Source: Deltaproteobacteria bacterium (GTDB lineage Bacteria; Myxococcota_A; JAADFL01). Taken from it: a stretch of DNA of 36,501 bases. The position numbers and the translations under genes are program-made. Each line of letters begins with the position of its first letter. The first letter of the stretch is position 1. Below, one piece after another: positions 1-7,911 of the stretch. Where the stretch lies: the NCBI GenBank assembly GCA_013152945.1, contig JAADFL010000010.1, positions 1 to 36,501 on the forward strand. Reading direction: 5' to 3'. Below the pieces are notes generated by a model, which was given only the letters and a program-made list of their open reading frames with translations, was not told the origin of the DNA and searched no databases.

Positions 1-43
1 GCGAGTGACGGACAGGCAGCCGCCCTGGACGCCATGAGGTTCA

Positions 44-2518
44 TTATAATATTCGGTTCATCTTGCAAATGAGACAGCCAAGAGCAAAGAGAAACAGGAC
101 GTCAAGCAAGCCTTTTTTTGTGCCCGGGGTTCCACTGCAACCACATCCACTGCTCCCGTTTCTGTGATTGTCTGTTTTGGATTCGGCTGGTTCCTGCTCC
201 TGCATGTCCATGTTGTCCTGTAAATCCCCGGGGTCCGAGTCAGGTACATGGGCCGCATCATCCCGATAACCTGCATCGGCATCTCCTTCGCTTGCAAGTT
301 CATTTTCTCCTTCGGGGCGGTTTTTTTCAGGCAGTGACTCGTATTCGGCCCCATCCTGTTCAGAGCCTGTGCAGACTCCCTGTATGCAATTTTCACCCTT
401 ATTGCAACATTCACCAGAGCACTCCTTATAAAGGCAAATGCACATGCCGCCATCGTCACAGGTTTGATTCGAGCCGCAGCTCGTTGCAGGATCAGGGGAA
501 CACTTGTTCCACTCACCCCACGTGCAATCGTCTTTACAGGACCTCTCATGAAAACCGCAATCCCCGCATTTTTCGTTCCCGGTATCATCCGGTGAGCAAG
601 TGCCCTTTCCGAGACAAGGCCCAAAGTGCCCTTCGCTGTTGCAAGTCCTTGTCCCGCATTTTTCACAGCTTTCGGTTTTTCCCGGTGTACACCCGCCGTT
701 TCTCTTGATGTACACGGGTCCCATGTCTTCCGTGAGTGTCAGTGCGCATGTATTGTCCCGGCAGGTAACGTCCTGGACCTGGTTGCCGTACATGTCATAA
801 AAGGCTGTGACTCCAGGCGCCTGAACATTAACCGTGCTTTGAGTGTTGGGCCGGGTCTCCCAGATCACAGCAGTGGACACATCGGAATTCGTACCTGACA
901 TGAGCATGCCGAAAACATGGCTCAATCCACTATCAATACGGTATACCCTGCATGTACCGGCTGGGCGTAGATCTGCGAACGTCTTTACGGCAAGGTACGC
1001 GGGCTTGGGTTCGAGCGTATCGTGCCACAGGAGGCCGAAGTTGTGCTCGCCGTTCTGTGGGTCATTTCCGTCATTCACAAGGTCGTACCAGACCACCTTG
1101 AGGCGGTTCACCATGAGATTGTACAACAGCTCCCTCACAGCGTACCTGGCCTGGAGCTGGAGGCTTTGTTCTGTATTTCCTCCAAAGGATGTAGTCGTAT
1201 ATCCCCATTCGCTGGATATAACCGGGATGTCCGTCCCACTGTTACTGTCCCTAGCCGCCTCCTCGACGGCAGCCACTTCCTCGTAAAAGCTCTCCGGAAG
1301 CGATACTCTGTACGGGTGAACGCTGATCCAGTCCAAAAGGGACGGATCCAGCTTGGAGAGAACCGCCTGTATGAATGTGAGATCCACCATCGATGTCGCA
1401 AATACCGCCGTATGCATGCCTGGGGCCTCTTTGGCAATGGCGGCGAGGGCCTGGCTTGCCAGAGCGGCATATGCATCGGTATTGGGCCCTGGTTCCCAGA
1501 AAAAGGCTATGTTCGGTTCGTTCCAAACTTCGAGTGTCACGTCTTTTCCTTTGAAATGACGGGCAGCGGCAGCCGCGTAAGATACATACGCAGACCTGTA
1601 CGATGAAGAGGCGGGACCGAAGTGGTCCTCGTATGGCTGTGGGCCGTCATAGTAACTTGGATTGCCATAATCCAGGATCAGGAAGGCCTTCATGGATCTC
1701 GAGGCAAGGGCGGCCACCAGCTTGTCATAGGCTGTAAAATTGAAATGACCGGGTGAGGGTTCGACGGCCTGCCAAAACATGTCCATCCTGATGAAGCCGA
1801 AGCCTGCCTGGCTGGCCAGGTCGAGCTGGTTGTTTTCCGGCGCTGCAAAGTGAACATTCACACCAAGTCTGTTTCTTGGGTCATCTTCGAAGACCTGCTT
1901 CATGGAACCCTGGTCGAATGGATCGAATTCCACGGCCCTGGACTTGATGAATGCGACGTCGTCTATCATTATAGAGCCGCTCCGGTGAAAGCCGGACCGC
2001 TTGTCGACCAGGATCCAAAATTCCTTCAAGCCGCCATGGAACCGGTTGTCGTTTGCCCCATCCCAATAACTCTCGCCTCCGCCGGTCAGCACCCTGTAAT
2101 GAGTCCAACCGTTGGGCATAGTTTTAATGGGAACACCGAACTGGATTGTCTGGCCTGTAGAATCCCCCAACCTGACAAGCACTTCCGAGCCTGCCGGGTA
2201 GTGCTTCAGCCAGAATGATATACCTTCGACCTGCTTAGCCAAGTAGAACTTGTATCCCATGCCTACGTATGAGCCGCCACCGGTGAAATCAAAGGTGAGC
2301 TTGGCACAGGTGGAGTTGTTGCGGCCTTGTCCGCTCGCGAGACCAAGATTGACATCGGCTCCGGATGCATTCATGGTCTTCCAGCCAAAGAGCGGGTTAT
2401 TCGATTCGAAATCGGTAAACAAGTCGTCCGCACGAACCGCCGGGCTCGAAAGGGCTGCAACAATCGGGAACAAGGTTGAAATTATCATATTGAGAAACCT
2501 TGGCAGGTGATCGAACAT
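44..2518 (-). CDS. Secreted clan GH-A glycosidase (GH39/GH5-like) with Cys-rich modules and MYXO-CTERM-like tail
   Basis: Predicted 824-residue surface glycoside hydrolase. I chose the ATG at 2518 because an AGAGAGG Shine-Dalgarno lies 6 nt upstream; an in-frame TTG six bases earlier abuts that site. Order of parts: signal peptide (1-30), beta-sandwich resembling a carbohydrate-binding module (about 34-193), TIM-barrel catalytic domain (about 218-520) with WNEPN (likely acid/base Glu334) and SSEWGY (likely nucleophile Glu437), a small beta domain, a Cys-rich region (608-718) of CxPGxTxxCxxCGxRTC-type modules, an acidic linker, and a C-terminal tail with GCGC, a hydrophobic helix and basic residues. 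That tail matches the MYXO-CTERM pattern, processed by a myxosortase for surface display in myxobacteria. Substrate is unknown; PslG-like exopolysaccharide hydrolases are one relative to consider. The clan call is firm, the family number is not. Confidence 0.85.
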   Translation of the reverse strand: MFDHLPRFLNMIISTLFPIVAALSSPAVRADDLFTDFESNNPLFGWKTMNASGADVNLGLASGQGRNNSTCAKLTFDFTGGGSYVGMGYKFYLAKQVEGISFWLKHYPAGSEVLVRLGDSTGQTIQFGVPIKTMPNGWTHYRVLTGGGESYWDGANDNRFHGGLKEFWILVDKRSGFHRSGSIMIDDVAFIKSRAVEFDPFDQGSMKQVFEDDPRNRLGVNVHFAAPENNQLDLASQAGFGFIRMDMFWQAVEPSPGHFNFTAYDKLVAALASRSMKAFLILDYGNPSYYDGPQPYEDHFGPASSSYRSAYVSYAAAAARHFKGKDVTLEVWNEPNIAFFWEPGPNTDAYAALASQALAAIAKEAPGMHTAVFATSMVDLTFIQAVLSKLDPSLLDWISVHPYRVSLPESFYEEVAAVEEAARDSNSGTDIPVISSEWGYTTTSFGGNTEQSLQLQARYAVRELLYNLMVNRLKVVWYDLVNDGNDPQNGEHNFGLLWHDTLEPKPAYLAVKTFADLRPAGTCRVYRIDSGLSHVFGMLMSGTNSDVSTAVIWETRPNTQSTVNVQAPGVTAFYDMYGNQVQDVTCRDNTCALTLTEDMGPVYIKRNGGCTPGKTESCEKCGTRTCNSEGHFGPCLGKGTCSPDDTGNEKCGDCGFHERSCKDDCTWGEWNKCSPDPATSCGSNQTCDDGGMCICLYKECSGECCNKGENCIQGVCTGSEQDGAEYESLPEKNRPEGENELASEGDADAGYRDDAAHVPDSDPGDLQDNMDMQEQEPAESKTDNHRNGSSGCGCSGTPGTKKGLLDVLFLFALGCLICKMNRIL

Positions 2519-2703
2519 GTCCAACCTCTCTTTTTGAGATGCGGTAGTCTATTATGCAGACTACGAGTCGCCAAAAACACTCATCTGACAATTACCTTGG
2601 ATAATTATAATACAAGCCACGCGGAATTTCACGAAACTTCATGCCCATTGGATACGGGATGCCTGGTAAAAGGGCTCTTTCCAGCAGAAAGGGCAAACAT
2701 TGT

Positions 2704-2728
2704 AAAAATAAAACGGGCGAGGCGCCCG
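2704..2728 (-). terminator. Rho-independent terminator after the radical SAM gene
   Basis: Read on the minus strand, a perfect 6-bp GC stem (CGGGCG/CGCCCG, 2728-2723 and 2719-2714) with a 3-nt loop is followed at once by TTTTATTTTT (2713-2704). It lies 15 nt past the radical SAM stop codon, so it should end the PHP/radical SAM transcript before the glycosidase gene at 2518. Confidence 0.85.
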
Positions 2729-2742
2729 GGTCGAGAAGCAAT

Positions 2743-3675
2743 TTAATTCGAGGCCATTATTCTTTCACGTACTTTTGCCTCGTCCAGGAAAACCGCGTGG
2801 AGCTGATCCAGGTCATAGTATTCGCCACCTTCGAAAAGACCGGCGCAGATTTGATTGAAATTACAAGAGTCGCATGCCTCTGACTTGGTATATCTCCATT
2901 CGGTCTGGCGAACCATGCCTTTCTTGTCCAGGAAAAACACGGTTCTCTCTTCGGCCTTGACTATTTTCCTGGCTTCAGTGGAACAGTGAGCAAAGTCTGC
3001 CATGAAGCACAAGGGAACCCGTTCCACCCGGAACGTACCCCCTCTCTTGTCTATCAGGGCCATGGCCTTGAAAAGGGATAGCTCGAACATCCAGGGTTGA
3101 CTGATGACATCCGAGTGCTTACTCGCCCTGTTCTGCCTTGGATCGATATTGTTGAAGACAAAGTGGGTAACATTCGGGTGTTGATTCATTATGTGATCCA
3201 CGGTCTCGTGAAGATGATCGCAATTGTACCTGTTGATAACTGTATTTACGTCTGTCTTGAGGCCAAGGGACTTTGCATTGTCCAGGGTCTTCTCGGCATT
3301 TTCAAGGCTTGACTCGTTGCCTGTCAGGAATGCCTGCACTTCCGGCCGATATGAGTGCAGGGAGACATGCATTTGTGAGAGACCGGCTCTCACGTAATCT
3401 TCCAGTAGTCCCCGATCTGCAGTAAGTTGCCCGTTGGTGATGATTCTTGCAGGCAAGCCTTTTGCCACGGAATAATGGATAATGTCTTTGAGGAAGGGAC
3501 ACAACGTGGGTTCCCCACCGGTCAGTATCACACCCTCGTATCCCAGCTTGACCAAGCTGTCTAATTGATCCTTGGCAGCTTCTATTGTCTGTGCAACGTC
3601 GTTTGGAGGATTGGAACAGAAGCGGCAGTTCTGGTTGCATTCCCTGGAGACCTGTATGTAACCGAGATTCGCCAC
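2743..3675 (-). CDS. Radical SAM protein with C-terminal Cys motif
   Basis: 310-residue radical SAM enzyme. The CxxxCxxC cluster motif is Cys13-Cys17-Cys20, followed by the SAM-binding GGEPTL motif near residues 53-58. A second Cys group near the end (C-x2-C-x5-C within KSEACDSCNFNQICAG) resembles a shortened SPASM/twitch auxiliary-cluster region and is usually found in enzymes acting on peptides or other macromolecules. Start is GTG at 3675, 9 nt after the PHP gene stop, so the two are probably co-transcribed. No precursor peptide was found next to it, and the substrate is unknown. Radical SAM assignment is near certain. Confidence 0.9.
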   Translation of the reverse strand: MANLGYIQVSRECNQNCRFCSNPPNDVAQTIEAAKDQLDSLVKLGYEGVILTGGEPTLCPFLKDIIHYSVAKGLPARIITNGQLTADRGLLEDYVRAGLSQMHVSLHSYRPEVQAFLTGNESSLENAEKTLDNAKSLGLKTDVNTVINRYNCDHLHETVDHIMNQHPNVTHFVFNNIDPRQNRASKHSDVISQPWMFELSLFKAMALIDKRGGTFRVERVPLCFMADFAHCSTEARKIVKAEERTVFFLDKKGMVRQTEWRYTKSEACDSCNFNQICAGLFEGGEYYDLDQLHAVFLDEAKVRERIMASN

Positions 3676-3684
3676 TAATTCAAC

Positions 3685-4566
3685 TTATGCACCGGGCAAG
3701 AAAGTTTCTTCCCAAGTACGCACGGATGCAAGCCGTTCTTTCCACTCATCGAGGTCGTGAACATCGGTTCCTCTCGATGCCTCGGCCCCTTTTGGAAAAT
3801 ATTTTCCCGCAAGTTCCATGATCTGCCTCATGCCTGAACGGACTCTGTCGATGTCCAAGCCCTTCTCGCCGAATTCGTAAGGATAGAACAACTCCAGGCC
3901 CGCACAACCTGCCGCCCTTCCTGCATCGAATAATCTATCGAGGCCGATGCGTTCGGCAAAGAATAGCGGGTGTGCAAGGAGGCTGTAACCGCCTGCACGC
4001 TTGATTAGTTCCACTGCCTCTTCAATGCCGGGTTTATTCACCGGGGGCGCAGGCCCAAGGTCATCAAGAAGAGCCTTGAACTCCTTGTAACCTGCTTCAA
4101 ATGTTCGGCCCTGTTTTGCAAGGGCCCTGTAGAGATGGACCTTGATTGGTGTTTTTACAAAAGGAGAGAGAACAGAGCCGGGCTCGATTGGTTCACCCTG
4201 CTCGGCCAAGCCACGGCACAGGAAATCGAATCTCTCCGTTCTGTCTTGTTGTACAAGGGCGAGCCTTTTTTTCAAATCCGGGTTGTTTGCGTCGAATCCA
4301 AAGCCCAGGATTTCTGTCTCCTTGTCGCCGAGACAACAGTCGATCTCTACACCCGGGACTATGTACACTTGGTGCGCCTGGCCGAACTCCACGAACTTCT
4401 GATCGATATGAGCCTCGATGCAGTCGTGATCCGTAATGGCTATCCTGGTAAGACCAAGCCCTGATGCACGCCGCACAACATCCTCGACAGATGCCAGACC
4501 GTCGGAGTAGTGGGTATGAACATGCCAATCGGAATCCAGGGATATTTGTTTCGGCCCGCTATCCAT
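3685..4566 (-). CDS. PHP-domain phosphoesterase (RNase AM/TrpH-like)
   Basis: 293-residue PHP-domain protein, likely cytoplasmic and metal-dependent. Visible metal-binding motifs: HVH (His15, His17), TDHD (46-48 region), PGVEI (Glu74), an LLAHP motif in the second half and SRGTDVHD near the C-terminus. This set is that of the YciV/TrpH (RNase AM) group, which hydrolyses nucleoside 3',5'-bisphosphates or trims short RNA 5' ends; the exact substrate here is inferred from family only. Start ATG at 4566 has a poor Shine-Dalgarno. It lies between an endoglycoceramidase-like gene (139 nt upstream) and a radical SAM gene (9 nt downstream). Confidence 0.88.
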   Translation of the reverse strand: MDSGPKQISLDSDWHVHTHYSDGLASVEDVVRRASGLGLTRIAITDHDCIEAHIDQKFVEFGQAHQVYIVPGVEIDCCLGDKETEILGFGFDANNPDLKKRLALVQQDRTERFDFLCRGLAEQGEPIEPGSVLSPFVKTPIKVHLYRALAKQGRTFEAGYKEFKALLDDLGPAPPVNKPGIEEAVELIKRAGGYSLLAHPLFFAERIGLDRLFDAGRAAGCAGLELFYPYEFGEKGLDIDRVRSGMRQIMELAGKYFPKGAEASRGTDVHDLDEWKERLASVRTWEETFLPGA

Positions 4567-4705
4567 GGACGAAGAAATTACTCTACATGGTCTTACGGGT
4601 CAAATGGCAAGTTTTTAGTCAGTTGCCGGTACGGCCTTGGAAATTCAAATTCGGTTGCTCTCCCAATGCGAACAGGATATCCGGATTCCTGCTTTGCCCG
4701 GAGAT

Positions 4706-6142
4706 TTATTTCCACGTGCAGCACATATCGACCTTGCCGTCTTTGGCGCAGTACAGCCTGACTTTTTCTCCGGCCTTGATGTCCATGCCTTCCATGGCAG
4801 CCGGTGCACTCGATGTACAACTTGCTTTTCGGCCGGACAAAATCTCAAGGTACCTTCCCTTTGTACAATCAAACGATGACTTGATGTTTCCTTGCTCCCA
4901 TTCAGCGGTTAGCAGGTCGGGCTTGTTCGGAAAAACCGAGAACATGGGCGCGCCGAAGACCGGATCGAACACGGCTTTTTCGTGTCCCTGGGAGTCGAGA
5001 AAGGCAAAACCGCTGTCCGAAGAATAATAGTCCCACAGTGCGGAGGAGATAAAGTGTTTTACCAGCACGGCATTCAGGTCTTTGATGTATTGCCCGAAGT
5101 TCGGATTGGCGGTAATGCCGCCGTATTCACCCAGCCATATCGGCACGCCCTGTTCCTGGTAAGGCGTTACCAGGGACATGAAGTCTTCTTCCAGCCTGCT
5201 TTTATCGAGGTCATACCCCTTGGCCTCCGGCTCGTGTACATCCCTGGGATAGAAATGGGGTGAAAATGCGATCCTGTCCCTGACACTTTCAGGTATAGCA
5301 AAAGGTTCGCTTATACCCATCTGGTAGGAAATGTTTGGTTCCAGGAAATATATCCTGCCGGGGCAAACCTTTTCTATTGCATTCATTACACGCAAGTAAA
5401 TAGGGAAAAGCACCTTCTTGTCGAAATCCTTATCTCCCAGGCTGGAACCAGGAAAGGGTTCATTGAAGAGATCGAAGCCTACGAGTTTGTCCAGGTGACA
5501 GAGCGTGGATGCCGCCTCTGCCCAGGCCCGGGCAAAGGAATCTATGAGATATTGCGTTGAATAAAAATTGTCGAAGCAGGCTATTACCTGCGGCTTGGTA
5601 TAGTTTATCCACCATGGGCTGGACGATTTGTAACCTTGTTTCAGCTCGTCAGGGCAGGCCCAAGCAGGTGCTCCATGAGAGGCAAACGGATCGCCCCAGA
5701 GGTCCTGGTGCATGTCCAGGATTATGTACATACCGTTTTCCTGGAGTATCCCGGCTTCGGCGTTCAACTTTTCCAGGTAATCACTGTCAAAGGAAGTCGG
5801 GCCGTAGGGCGCAATAGCGCGCCAAAAGGTCAGCAACCTGACTGAATTGACGCTGGCTTCTTTGAAAACATCCAGGTCGGATTGTTTGAGATTGAACATG
5901 AAATCCTTTGCTGTTTTGGCGGTTCCCGAAAGGTTCAGGCCCTTGAGGAACAGGCGGCTTCCATCAGAAGTCCTGATGGCGTTGTCTTTACATGCGTAGG
6001 TGCGATTCTGCTCCTGTGGCGACAGCGGAGAATTTCCACCATACATGGAACAACCAAATACGCCCAATAAAAAAATGTGCGATACCCCGATGATTGCCGA
6101 AAGCAATAGCGTTCTTGACCCGAAAACCATTGAATATTTCAT
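4706..6142 (-). CDS. GH5 endoglycoceramidase-like lipoprotein
   Basis: 478-residue secreted glycosidase. The ATG at 6142 is preferred over longer in-frame options because AGAGGTG lies 6 nt upstream and a lipoprotein signal peptide follows (LGVFGC, lipidated Cys31). The catalytic domain carries LDMHQDLWG (143-150), FDLFNEPFPG (acid/base Glu228) and IWLGEYGG (nucleophile Glu339), followed by a C-terminal beta-sandwich. The MHQD and NEPFPG motifs are those of endoglycoceramidase-type GH5 enzymes, which cleave the oligosaccharide from glycosphingolipids; related bacterial enzymes act on other glycolipids or beta-glucosides. Likely located at the outer membrane. GH5 is confident; glycolipid substrate is inferred. 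Confidence 0.85.
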   Translation of the reverse strand: MKYSMVFGSRTLLLSAIIGVSHIFLLGVFGCSMYGGNSPLSPQEQNRTYACKDNAIRTSDGSRLFLKGLNLSGTAKTAKDFMFNLKQSDLDVFKEASVNSVRLLTFWRAIAPYGPTSFDSDYLEKLNAEAGILQENGMYIILDMHQDLWGDPFASHGAPAWACPDELKQGYKSSSPWWINYTKPQVIACFDNFYSTQYLIDSFARAWAEAASTLCHLDKLVGFDLFNEPFPGSSLGDKDFDKKVLFPIYLRVMNAIEKVCPGRIYFLEPNISYQMGISEPFAIPESVRDRIAFSPHFYPRDVHEPEAKGYDLDKSRLEEDFMSLVTPYQEQGVPIWLGEYGGITANPNFGQYIKDLNAVLVKHFISSALWDYYSSDSGFAFLDSQGHEKAVFDPVFGAPMFSVFPNKPDLLTAEWEQGNIKSSFDCTKGRYLEILSGRKASCTSSAPAAMEGMDIKAGEKVRLYCAKDGKVDMCCTWK

Positions 6143-6269
6143 ATGCACCTCTTTGGACAATATTTTCGAAAGTAATAATAATGTTTCTCTTGCCAATTTG
6201 GAATAGATAAGGAATAGATACGGAGCAGGTAAAAAAATCGCAAATTTCCGCATTCATGGGAAATGGGGT

Positions 6270-6422
6270 ATGCCTGGAAAGGCTTTCGGCAATGACATCG
6301 ATGTCTGGAAAAAGTTGCAAACAGATCTTGACACGCTGCGGCTTCCCATCTATAAGCCACAATTCCTTGGGGTGGGGAGCTTGCCGGATGGTCCGGTACG
6401 CATAACCAGGGCCAAGAGGTGA
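6270..6422 (+). CDS. Possible small ORF, 50 residues
   Basis: ATG at 6270 opens a 50-codon frame ending in TGA 4 nt before the MshEN gene; the frame stays open upstream to about 6197. Composition looks coding (Trp, Lys, Leu, Pro spread, few rare codons) and the stop overlaps the GAGGTG Shine-Dalgarno of the next gene. No family recognised. It could be a short leader gene, the remnant of a decayed gene, or chance. Confidence 0.25.
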   Translation: MPGKAFGNDIDVWKKLQTDLDTLRLPIYKPQFLGVGSLPDGPVRITRAKR

Positions 6423-6426
6423 AGAA

Positions 6427-7191
6427 ATGCCTCCAAAGAAAACAAGACTCGGGGAATTACTTCTGAAAAAGGGATTGATAGACAGGGATCAGCTCAATAG
6501 TGCTCTCGCATTCCAACGCCAGTGGGGCCATAGGCTCGGTACTGCAATGGTATCGCTTGGATTCATCAATGAGCAGGAGTTGGTGGACGTGCTGGGCGAG
6601 ACCCTCAACATCAGGACAGTGGACCTGTCGAAAACATCCGTCGATCCGGCTGCCCTCGAACAGATCCCGTATCATCTTGCAGTAGAGAACGACTTGATTC
6701 CAATTGCCGTTGAACAACCGGGACAAGGGAGAAAGAAGGTACTGACGGTGGCCATTGCCGATCCGCTTAACGTGGCTGCCATCGACGAAATCGAATTCAC
6801 CTATGATTGTAAGATCCAGACCCTCTTATCTCCTCTTTCGATGATTAGCTCCGCTATCCGTAAGTACTACCTCAAAGAAGATACGAACATCAGGCCGCTG
6901 GCCAAGAATGATGAGCAGAAAACCGGCACAAAATCGGAAGAAGAGAAGAAGATGACGATTATTAGGGGCGGTCAGTACGAGGACATCTATGACCAGGAAC
7001 CTGCCGAGCCGACCAGCCCCGAGATTAGTGCCGACATTGTCAAGAGATTCAAGAAGCTTGGAGTCAGGGTCAATGACATGGAACAATTCGAGCGGCTTGA
7101 AACATACGTGTACACCTTGCTTCGGCTTCTCGTTTCAAAAGGTGTTATCACCAAGGATGAGTTTTTCAAGGAATTGAACAAGAGCCGATAA
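6427..7191 (+). CDS. Free-standing MshEN / GspE N-terminal domain protein (likely c-di-GMP receptor)
   Basis: 254 residues with no ATPase domain. The N-terminal ~150 residues match the T2SSE_N/MshEN domain that precedes PilB/GspE/MshE ATPases. Residues 7-30 and 36-59 form two 24-residue RLGxxL..G..L..L motifs separated by exactly five residues, the arrangement that binds cyclic di-GMP in MshE; the final Gln of motif 2 is Thr. A charged linker (about 150-195) leads to a helical C-terminal part. Shine-Dalgarno GAGGTG lies 5 nt before the ATG. Likely a soluble c-di-GMP adaptor for a motility, secretion or regulatory complex; partner unknown. Confidence 0.85.
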   Translation: MPPKKTRLGELLLKKGLIDRDQLNSALAFQRQWGHRLGTAMVSLGFINEQELVDVLGETLNIRTVDLSKTSVDPAALEQIPYHLAVENDLIPIAVEQPGQGRKKVLTVAIADPLNVAAIDEIEFTYDCKIQTLLSPLSMISSAIRKYYLKEDTNIRPLAKNDEQKTGTKSEEEKKMTIIRGGQYEDIYDQEPAEPTSPEISADIVKRFKKLGVRVNDMEQFERLETYVYTLLRLLVSKGVITKDEFFKELNKSR

Positions 7192-7328
7192 GATCCTTCC
7201 CAAATAAACAGGGAACCTTAACCGATTCTATTTCTTCTTAATTTTCCCGGCTTTTTTCGGCCTCAAGGGCAAGATACAAAAGTGGAACGAGTCTTGCGAC
7301 TTTTCGTCAGACGCGCGCAATCGCGCTA

Positions 7329-7577
7329 TCAGGCAGGTACTACTCTTTCCACCTTGTCTCCAAACTTGTTTTTAAGTGCCCTTTCGATACCGAATTGCAA
7401 TGTCATGACAGCACCTGCACAACCGGCACAGGCCCCCTTTAGTCTAACCTGTACTTCCTTGGAGTCTTCCAGGTAATCCACGAACTCGAGGTCGCCGCCG
7501 TCCATTTGCAGTTGCGGCCTAATCATCTGGTGAAGAAAATCTTCGATTTGCTGTCTCGTACTTTCTTGTTCGGACAT
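7329..7577 (-). CDS. NifU C-terminal domain Fe-S scaffold/carrier
   Basis: 82-residue protein corresponding to the stand-alone NifU C-terminal (NfuA-like) domain. It has the MDGGDLEFV motif and the CxxC cluster-ligand pair in KGACAGCAG. Such proteins bind a [4Fe-4S] cluster at a dimer interface and pass it to client enzymes; radical SAM and dehydratase-like proteins are present in this window. GGAG lies upstream of the ATG at 7577. Transcription is probably from the promoter at 7808-7835. Confidence 0.93.
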   Translation of the reverse strand: MSEQESTRQQIEDFLHQMIRPQLQMDGGDLEFVDYLEDSKEVQVRLKGACAGCAGAVMTLQFGIERALKNKFGDKVERVVPA

Positions 7578-7627
7578 AACTGTTCTCCTTTTTGATGTGG
7601 GTGTAATTAAATCCGTTGCCGATGATG

Positions 7628-7741
7628 TTACCCAATTTCCGCCGGCTCTCGAAAGGCCAGGCTATAGTTGTTTCTCCTCGAAATACCAGTAGGCATCACC
7701 TCATCTTTGCGTCTTGCCTGCTCCTCCAATTCTTGGCCCAT
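7628..7741 (-). CDS. Possible small ORF, 37 residues
   Basis: ATG at 7741 to TAA at 7628 gives a 37-residue charged peptide starting MGQELEEQARRKDEV. It lies about 60 nt downstream of a promoter-like site and upstream of the NifU-like gene. There is no good Shine-Dalgarno. No family recognised; it may equally be untranslated leader. Confidence 0.25.
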   Translation of the reverse strand: MGQELEEQARRKDEVMPTGISRRNNYSLAFREPAEIG

Positions 7742-7744
7742 ATT

Positions 7745-7756
7745 GCCCATATGGGC
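7745..7756. repeat. Perfect 12-bp palindrome
   Basis: GCCCATATGGGC reads the same on both strands. It lies about 50 nt downstream of the -10 of the leftward promoter at 7808-7835, where a repressor site or an mRNA hairpin could sit. No regulator identified. Confidence 0.4.
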
Positions 7757-7807
7757 TGAAATACTTGAAAAAACCATCGGCAACGACTCTCATCGCTGCT
7801 AAACGGT

Positions 7808-7835
7808 AATCTAGTTTTTTAGTAACTTATGTCAA
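7808..7835 (-). promoter_or_regulatory. Putative sigma-70 promoter for the NifU-like gene
   Basis: On the minus strand TTGACA (7835-7830) is separated by 16 nt from TAGATT (7813-7808). The predicted transcript starts near 7801 and includes the 37-codon ORF and the NifU-like gene. Confidence 0.5.
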
Positions 7836-7911
7836 GTATTATTTCATATTTCAAACGATCAATAAAAACAAATCTACTTATACAAGCCAGGCGTGAATCC
7901 TGATTCGTGTA

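Larger units (their letters stand above)
7578..7911. other. Intergenic region, 334 bp
   Basis: Lies between the NifU-like gene and the end of the OmpA-like gene, both on the minus strand. It holds a leftward promoter (7808-7835), a 12-bp palindrome (7745-7756) and a 37-codon ORF (7628-7741). No convincing terminator was seen after the OmpA-like gene. Confidence 0.6.

Noticed and set aside
4706-6253. Longer start for the GH5 gene at 6253
   Set aside because: Would place a second hydrophobic stretch ahead of the lipoprotein signal; the ribosome site supports 6142.
7313-7326. GCGCG-CAAT-CGCGC hairpin beside the NifU-like stop
   Set aside because: Lacks a T-tail on either strand; not called a terminator.
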